Origin: a virus
DNA: 22,978 nucleotides
Direction: 5' to 3' (one strand)
Virus record (IMG/VR): IMGVR_UViG_3300030104_006237
Coordinates: 29,458-52,435 of that record
In this document: in pieces, positions 18,176 through 22,978 of the stretch
How positions within the stretch are numbered: position 1 is the first letter of the stretch
Layout: every line of letters starts with the position of its first letter
Position numbers and translations under genes: made by a program
Notes under the pieces: generated by a model
Database searches by the model: none
What the model was told of the DNA's origin: nothing
The model's input: only the letters and a program-made list of their open reading frames with translations

Positions 18176-18937
18176 TTAGAAAAATTTTCTAATTTTATTA
18201 TCTTGTTTGGAATTACTATGAAAAAAATTATGTAGAATAATTTTATAATGTTTTTTAAGAACATTAACGACACTAGTAATATGTGATGTATTTACATTTG
18301 TCATTTCTCTTATTAATATATAAAGAGATTTTTTATTAAAATTTTCTATTTCTTCTTTTTGTTTAAATAATTCTAAAATAGCATAAGAAATATCAATATC
18401 TCTTTGTTTTTTAAATATACTTGGAATATTTTCTTCTAAATAAAGTATAACATCATCTGTTAAAGCTAACATATCTTCATCGTGTTCTTCACTTTTATTA
18501 TGTTTGTAATTGTTTAATTTACTAACATCAACATGTTTTTTTAGTTTTTTATAATTAGCATTATTATGTAATATTAAATAATTTTTAGCTACAATTGAAA
18601 AATAACTAAATGCTTTTGAACCTTTTGTATGGTCATATTTATGAATGTTCATTACCATAAAAGCAACCACTTCATGTTTAACATCCCTAAATGGTTCATC
18701 AAAATAAGTAAATTTAAAAGTGTTGATTATATTTTCAGCTAATTTATCAAACGCCTTATGTATTTCCTGACCGTATATTTTATTTCTTAAGGCATGATTA
18801 TCAGGATTAGTATTATATCTAACTATAGCATCTTGAACTTCTGGTCCAAAATATAATTTCTTTTTACTTGGAGGTCTTCCTGGTTTTTTTCTAGGTTTTC
18901 CAGCTTTAGTTAATTCTACTTTTTTAGTTTTTGCCAT
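18176..18937 (-). CDS. gp55-like late-transcription sigma factor
   Basis: 253 aa, longer than T4 gp55 (185). The core around residues 55-125 resembles the sigma region 2 of gp55-type factors: AFDKLAENIINTFKF, then VKHEVVAFMVMNIHKYDHTK, and GSKAFSYFSIVAKNYLI. This part would bind RNA polymerase and melt late promoters. The N terminus is very basic and contains an AT-hook-like KPGRPPSKKK (18-27). The C terminus ends in DNKIRKFF, resembling a sliding-clamp-binding tail (hydrophobic-x-x-aromatic-aromatic). T4 gp55 also contacts the clamp through its extreme C terminus. The start ATG at 18937 has a GAGGAG site inside the upstream gene, overlapping it by 14 nt. It is the last gene before the terminator and lies next to the late structural block. 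A highly diverged homologue, but region 2 and context agree. Confidence 0.8.
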   Translation of the reverse strand: MAKTKKVELTKAGKPRKKPGRPPSKKKLYFGPEVQDAIVRYNTNPDNHALRNKIYGQEIHKAFDKLAENIINTFKFTYFDEPFRDVKHEVVAFMVMNIHKYDHTKGSKAFSYFSIVAKNYLILHNNANYKKLKKHVDVSKLNNYKHNKSEEHDEDMLALTDDVILYLEENIPSIFKKQRDIDISYAILELFKQKEEIENFNKKSLYILIREMTNVNTSHITSVVNVLKKHYKIILHNFFHSNSKQDNKIRKFF

Positions 18938-19211
18938 CTATATTCTCCTCTATAATTTCATTCTCAAAAACACCATCTAATGATAATTGTAATTCTTTTA
19001 ATTGTTCAAAAAAGAATCCTGTTTCATCATCAGATTCATAATGTCCTTTTGAATCTACTAATTTCATTTTTTCAGTTGCAAATGTAACTATTTGTTGAAA
19101 CTCAAGTATTAAATTTTCATATTGATTTATTCTTCTTAATGAAAAATATAATAATGTAGATGATACTACACTAATTAAAAAAAATAAAATCAAAAATATC
19201 CATAACCACAT
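18924..19211 (-). CDS. Small single-pass membrane protein (95 aa)
   Basis: Residues 2-24 (WLWIFLILFFLISVVSSTLL and onward) form one clear transmembrane helix at the extreme N terminus, followed by SLRR, a basic stop that suggests the C-terminal part stays in the cytoplasm. The remaining ~70 residues are charged and helical (EFQQIVTFATEKMKLVDSKG) with an acidic tail. No cleavage site is evident, so a signal anchor fits better than a signal peptide. No family recognised. An AGGAG site lies 8 nt before the ATG; the gene follows the HD gene by 9 nt and overlaps the sigma-factor gene by 14 nt. Holin was considered, but one membrane helix and this position do not decide it. Confidence 0.75.
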   Translation of the reverse strand: MWLWIFLILFFLISVVSSTLLYFSLRRINQYENLILEFQQIVTFATEKMKLVDSKGHYESDDETGFFFEQLKELQLSLDGVFENEIIEENIDGKN

Positions 19212-19220
19212 AATTATCTC

Positions 19221-19958
19221 CTACGCAAACAATTCATCAAACTTCTGTTTGAGATTGTCTACCTTTTTTTGTTCATCTTTACTTTTTGGAACTTTTGTAT
19301 TTACAGGTTCACTATCATCACCATGCCATTCATCAAACTCAATATGCGTCGCCATCATATCAGCCTGATGAAGAATATAACACATATTAGTTCTCAATCT
19401 AAAATCAGGATTATATCCCATTAGATAAGCTTTGTTAGCTTCATCATATAAACCATCAGTTAATTTAATACCAATGTATTCTTTATCTGTAACTTTGACA
19501 CCATAATGTTGAAGTAACCACAAACCTCTATCAGGTACTTTCATATACTGAAGAGATGGATTGTGTTTATAGATAGCACCTTGATTTTTTCTATGCCATT
19601 CCGAATCTTGTGGAATATAATAGTCGTGTTCCAAATCACCAACTTTACCTAAGTCGTGATGCATTGCTGCAAATACCAACTCTTCGTCTGTAAAGTTTAT
19701 GTCTGCTCCATTCTTTTCCCACACCTCTTTAACTTGTAAAGAGAATTGGATAATATGAAGAATGTGTTCAACATATCCACCAGGCATTGCGTTGTGAAAA
19801 TGTCCTTTAGCACTAGCTGGTGCAAACATCATTCTCTCTTCAAAATCTTTATACATCTTTAAAAGATTTTCTTTTCTATCATCATCAATAAAACCTTCAA
19901 TAGTGTCTAATAGTTTTTTCCAATTGTCTTGTATTTGTTCTGCTGATAATTTTTTCAT
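19221..19958 (-). CDS. HD-domain metal-dependent phosphohydrolase
   Basis: 245 aa. Metal ligands are in the expected order: His55 in HFHNAMPGGYVEH, the HD pair His101-Asp102 in AAMHHDLGK, His/Gln/Tyr in LLQHYGVKVTDKE (about 149-161), and Asp200 in ILHQADMMATHIE. The HAMPGG-like motif and the HHDLGK box are typical of phage HD hydrolases that act on nucleotides or nucleic-acid ends; the exact substrate cannot be read from the sequence. Codons are less AT-extreme than in the neighbouring genes. The start overlaps the glycosyltransferase stop (ATGA) and has a GAGG site, so the two are translationally coupled. A role in phage nucleotide metabolism or in processing a modified nucleotide is possible (inference). 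Confidence 0.85.
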   Translation of the reverse strand: MKKLSAEQIQDNWKKLLDTIEGFIDDDRKENLLKMYKDFEERMMFAPASAKGHFHNAMPGGYVEHILHIIQFSLQVKEVWEKNGADINFTDEELVFAAMHHDLGKVGDLEHDYYIPQDSEWHRKNQGAIYKHNPSLQYMKVPDRGLWLLQHYGVKVTDKEYIGIKLTDGLYDEANKAYLMGYNPDFRLRTNMCYILHQADMMATHIEFDEWHGDDSEPVNTKVPKSKDEQKKVDNLKQKFDELFA

Positions 19959-21295
19959 TTTATAACCTCGTATCTATTTTTTGTAAATTTAATTGTCTTT
20001 TCATTTCTTAATCTATTTCTATATCCAGTAAAAGATATTCTCACTCCCCAATTTAGATAATCTAAAATATCTGCTTTAGATACAGAACCTTTTTTATGAA
20101 TAAAATTTAATATTCTTTTATAAGAATCTGTATCATTCTTTAGGGTTGGTAATTTATCTATTGTTTCATTTAACATATTATTAAATTGATGTATAGCTGT
20201 TTCCCACTTACCTTTTTCAAATCTCTCTAATGATTTATCACTCCAATACTTCCTATCTTCGTCATTATCTAAAATAGTATGTATTGTTTGAATAAAATCA
20301 CTATCGTCTTTATAATATATTCCAGCACTATCAGCTAACTCGTGATAATAATTATCATCTGAAAACATATAAGGAACACCCACACTCATACCATCAGTAG
20401 CAGATATAGCCCAACCACCATATCTCTGTTTACAACAAACACCAATATAACAACTTGATAATTTAGAAAAATATCCAAACCTATCATACTTATCATTCGT
20501 CATATATGGTTTTGTAACTGAATCAGATAACGGTACCCACACCTCAAAGTCTTGCCTATCTTCCCACAATCTATCCATCTGTTTTAAGAACCATGGATAA
20601 TCTTTATAAGTGTGAGGTCTGTGATTGTATACTATAATTTTTTTATCAGATGATTGTTTATCATACTTTGGAATCTCCCACCCTAAATAGTTGGGAACAA
20701 TTATCTCATCTAATCGTATAAGTGACTCTTTGTTAAAACTTTTCTTCGCATTCTTTAGTATAAGTTCCTTTTGCCCTAGCGTATTGATACCACACCTCTC
20801 CATCTCTAATAGTCCAAGAATATTAACATCCATCATAGTCATTTCATAATTTGTTATTTCAGGAAATTCTGTCCAATGAGTATAACCAATAAACAATGGA
20901 TTTATATTTGTGTTATTATATAAAAGATTTTTTAATTGTAAAGTATGTTCTGGTAAATGAGTCCATACAATATCATAATGTTTTTTCTTCCAATCAATTT
21001 CTCTTATGATTGTTTTGAAATCAAAATGTGTTCTCATAGCATTTGGATAAGATGGAAGAGGCAATATAATTTGTTCTGTATTATCAAAATCTAAACTATC
21101 TATTTGTTTTGGTGATATTATAGTCCAAAATAAATCATCTCGTATCTTACTTAATTCATTAATTATATTTCCAAGAACAACAACATAAGAATCTTTTTCT
21201 AAATCTTTTTGATAAGTTATGTTTGGATAAACAAGAATGTTATATCCATATTCTTTATCATTGTCCTTAACATCGATGAAGTTATTTAAATTCAT
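19955..21295 (-). CDS. GT-B glycosyltransferase with C-terminal winged-helix domain
   Basis: 446 aa. The first ~385 residues have a two-lobe GT-B layout. The N lobe has NILVYPNITYQK and HYDIVWTHLPEHTLQ. The C lobe has IIVYNHRPHTYKDYPWFLKQ (221-240), FEVWVPL, a GVCCKQRYGGWAISATDGM stretch (285-303), and SVGVPYMFSDDNYYHELA, the usual donor-binding region of GT4-like enzymes. Residues 391-446 look like a separate winged helix: YKRILNFIHKKGSVSKADIL, a recognition-helix-like FTGYRNRLR, and a wing IKFTKNRYEVI. A DNA-binding appendage on a glycosyltransferase points to DNA as acceptor, as for base glucosylation by T-even phages; this is inferred. It overlaps the upstream gene by 1 nt (TAATG) and the HD gene by 4 nt. 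Confidence 0.8.
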   Translation of the reverse strand: MNLNNFIDVKDNDKEYGYNILVYPNITYQKDLEKDSYVVVLGNIINELSKIRDDLFWTIISPKQIDSLDFDNTEQIILPLPSYPNAMRTHFDFKTIIREIDWKKKHYDIVWTHLPEHTLQLKNLLYNNTNINPLFIGYTHWTEFPEITNYEMTMMDVNILGLLEMERCGINTLGQKELILKNAKKSFNKESLIRLDEIIVPNYLGWEIPKYDKQSSDKKIIVYNHRPHTYKDYPWFLKQMDRLWEDRQDFEVWVPLSDSVTKPYMTNDKYDRFGYFSKLSSCYIGVCCKQRYGGWAISATDGMSVGVPYMFSDDNYYHELADSAGIYYKDDSDFIQTIHTILDNDEDRKYWSDKSLERFEKGKWETAIHQFNNMLNETIDKLPTLKNDTDSYKRILNFIHKKGSVSKADILDYLNWGVRISFTGYRNRLRNEKTIKFTKNRYEVIK

Positions 21296-22830
21296 TATTT
21301 AGTATCCTCTAATTCTATTCCATATTCATTTAAAAATGTTTCACCCGTTGGTGTATTCCAAATGTTATTATAGTCAACACCCACCTTTGGTCTTTTAGTT
21401 GGTAAATGTCTAAATCTTATTTTAACTCTCTCACCATTTTTATTTATACAAGGTTGATTTTTTAAAATTTTTTGAAAATATGGTAAACCATTTTTATCAT
21501 CAGATTTAGCATTTCTAAAACTATCAACAGTCATACCAAGTGGATAAGCTAAATCACAAACTATTTCTTCAAGAGGTTCTGACTCTTCTTCTATCCATTT
21601 TAAATTTAATTTTCCATAAGCTGATACTTTAACAGCACCTGCAGATTGTTTAATATTCATAACACCAGTAGATTTTTCAGTTTCTTTTTTTATATTAGTT
21701 TTCCAAGATTTACTATATCCACCAGTATTCCAAGTTATTAAAGCATTGTCTTCTACCTCTAAGTCTCGTTTAGCTATAGCTTTTTCTATAATTTTTTGTG
21801 CTAAGGTTGATTTAATATTATGTGATTTTAAATAAGTGTAATTAATGTCACTATCTATTGGAATATTTCTTTCTTGATATTTTGTAACTAATCTATTTAT
21901 ATAATAATCTTCCCCATTTGTTTGACGAGGTTCGGAAATTTCTTTATTAAAAAGTGAAGCTAAATCGTCAAAATAATCATTTTCAAAATCTTTTACTCGA
22001 TTGATAGGTATCCATAATACTAATATTCTTGAACCATTACCATCTCGTATTCCTTGTTCTCTTGTATTTCCATGTATTAAAAAAGGATTTTCAATAAATT
22101 TTTTGTGAATAACATCATAATATAACTTCATACCATTCTTCAATCTTACTGCTATAACTGGTCTTATTGACATAATTCCTTCTAACATATTACTTGAAAC
22201 CGTTTCAGATACGCTAGTTATAACCGTCTCATCTTCTTTTCTCCCAGCTAATTGAAGTTTATTAGTGCCAAATATATTAATATCTTCTAATGTTATTTCA
22301 AACTCATCATTATTGTATTTATCAAAATCTTGTACTAACATCCACTCATTAAGTGCGTCTTCTACATCATCGTGGAGTTTATAGATTAAATTATCATCCA
22401 TTTCTTTTATATTACTATTACCATTATTACCATTGTAATATAGTGGAGATTGTTGTGCTTTTCTAAACATCAATTCTTTGTTTTCAGCTTTCTTAGCTTC
22501 CTCTCCTAATTTATAAAAATCTATTACTTGAAAACCCCATTCTATATCTGGACTGTCTTTATCTTTAAAAAAATCTATATCTTCAGCAGAACCCCAATAA
22601 CTACCATCTATATAACCTAACGAACCTTTATGGTATCCTAAATAAAAAACAGGTAATTTATCTTTTTCATTTTTAATATCTCTATTTAAAACCATATTCG
22701 TATAGTTAATCCAAATATAAAGGTATCCACTATTTTTAATATTGTACCAATTGGGTGCTAAAAGATTTTTTGTATATATTATATTTCTAATATTGTTAAC
22801 TTTATAATCTTCTACTTCAATTTTTATCAT
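21295..22830 (-). CDS. GIY-YIG-like plus ParB/sulfiredoxin-like fusion protein
   Basis: 511 aa. Residues 34-135 match the GIY-YIG nuclease layout: SGYLYIW (GIY strand), VFYLGYHKG (YIG strand, 62-69), DGSYWGSA, EWGFQVIDFY, then AENKELMFRKAQQSPLYYN, where Glu116 is the likely catalytic acid. Residues 205-285 resemble a ParB N-terminal/sulfiredoxin fold: SIRPVIAVRLKNG (221-233), LIHGNTREQGI (251-261, the conserved G-x-x-R turn) and ILVLWIPINRV. The following ~225 residues contain helical segments (YTYLKSHNIKSTLAQKIIEK) that may bind DNA, and a C-terminal basic region ending in GETFLNEYGIELEDTK. The fusion was not recognised as a named family. The ATG overlaps the upstream stop (ATGA) and has an AGGAG-rich leader. 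It could be a homing-type, repair or modification-linked nuclease. Confidence 0.6.
   Translation of the reverse strand: MIKIEVEDYKVNNIRNIIYTKNLLAPNWYNIKNSGYLYIWINYTNMVLNRDIKNEKDKLPVFYLGYHKGSLGYIDGSYWGSAEDIDFFKDKDSPDIEWGFQVIDFYKLGEEAKKAENKELMFRKAQQSPLYYNGNNGNSNIKEMDDNLIYKLHDDVEDALNEWMLVQDFDKYNNDEFEITLEDINIFGTNKLQLAGRKEDETVITSVSETVSSNMLEGIMSIRPVIAVRLKNGMKLYYDVIHKKFIENPFLIHGNTREQGIRDGNGSRILVLWIPINRVKDFENDYFDDLASLFNKEISEPRQTNGEDYYINRLVTKYQERNIPIDSDINYTYLKSHNIKSTLAQKIIEKAIAKRDLEVEDNALITWNTGGYSKSWKTNIKKETEKSTGVMNIKQSAGAVKVSAYGKLNLKWIEEESEPLEEIVCDLAYPLGMTVDSFRNAKSDDKNGLPYFQKILKNQPCINKNGERVKIRFRHLPTKRPKVGVDYNNIWNTPTGETFLNEYGIELEDTK
22428..22731 (-). other. GIY-YIG-like domain of the 511-aa protein
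   Basis: Residues 34-135. The GIY equivalent is Y36-L-Y38 and the YIG equivalent is Y63-L-G65, with a DGSYWGS turn at 75-81 and Glu116 in the ENKE helix. The YIG motif varies (YLG). Confidence 0.55.
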
Positions 22831-22978
22831 CTTCCGACTTCTCCTAAATATTTATCTTTACATTCTTCCCAAGTCATTCCAACTACATCACCATAAAATA
22901 ATGTCTCAGGTTTAATTCTTTTATCATTGAATAATGTTGTGTATCTTCTGATAGCTTTTGGTTTCCACCAAGAATTAA
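22827..22978 (-). CDS. C-terminal end of an unknown gene (5' part beyond window)
   Basis: The frame is open from the right edge to a TGA at 22827-22829 and gives about 49 residues, ending in PETLFYGDVVGMTWEECKDK and YLGEVGR. It starts with a basic, aromatic segment (SWWKPKAIRRYTTLFNDKR). The stop overlaps the next start in an ATGA arrangement, which supports this as a real upstream gene of the same operon. Too little is present to name it. Confidence 0.75.
   Translation of the reverse strand, partial: NSWWKPKAIRRYTTLFNDKRIKPETLFYGDVVGMTWEECKDKYLGEVGR

Noticed and set aside
18082-18273. Minus-strand 63-codon frame across the terminator
   Set aside because: Very hydrophobic, AT-coded product that overlaps the sigma-factor gene in another frame and the terminator hairpin.
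18924-19211. Holin assignment for the 95-aa membrane protein
   Set aside because: It has only one membrane helix and lies within a regulatory operon, with no adjacent lysin gene.
21894-21901. TATAAATA box on the minus strand inside the 511-aa gene
   Set aside because: The nearest gene start is 600 nt away and already coupled by overlap; treated as coincidence.
1-22978. tRNA genes, CRISPR arrays, insertion sequences
   Set aside because: No cloverleaf-like, regularly spaced repeat or inverted-repeat-flanked transposase pattern was found by reading both strands.

Overview
The window looks like part of a large, AT-rich (roughly 30% GC by eye) contractile-tailed phage genome of the T4-like type. 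The evidence is a linked set of T4-type genes: a gp55-like late sigma factor, a gp5-like baseplate spike, gp25 and gp6. All supported genes lie on the minus strand, so transcription runs from the right end of the window to the left. No tRNA, rRNA, CRISPR array or insertion sequence was seen. The composition and gene types fit an aquatic (probably marine) phage; the host cannot be fixed from the sequence.

Right part (about 22978 to 18176), in transcription order: the 3' end of an unknown gene; a 511-aa protein that appears to join a GIY-YIG-like nuclease domain to a ParB/sulfiredoxin-like domain; a 446-aa GT-B glycosyltransferase with a C-terminal winged-helix domain; a 245-aa HD phosphohydrolase; a 95-aa single-pass membrane protein; and a 253-aa gp55-like late sigma factor. 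These genes overlap or nearly touch (ATGA, TAATG and 14-nt overlaps) and form one operon. It ends in a clear intrinsic terminator at about 18115-18151.

Left part (18052 to 1) is a structural operon: a 131-aa helical protein, the gp5-like spike (500 aa), two small unknown proteins (129 and 201 aa), gp25, gp6, a DNRLRE-type beta-sandwich protein (394 aa), a LamG-type lectin-domain protein (577 aa), and a giant open frame. The giant frame starts at 9549 and runs 3183 codons without a stop past the left edge. It encodes a cysteine-rich, multidomain, probably surface-exposed tail or fibre protein. Genes in this block are separated by at most 28 nt, and most have GGAG/GAGG-type ribosome binding sites.

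The most striking object is a 165-residue mini-intein (Hint domain) near the N terminus of the giant protein (8854-9348). It has Cys1, a good C-terminal block ending in His-Asn, and Ser at +1. It has no homing endonuclease, and its block B histidine appears to be replaced by Asn. Inteins usually sit in replication or nucleotide-metabolism enzymes, so one in a giant phage structural protein is unusual. The second notable feature is the neighbouring pair of fusions (GIY-YIG-like plus ParB-like; glycosyltransferase plus winged helix), a candidate phage DNA-modification or DNA-targeting module.
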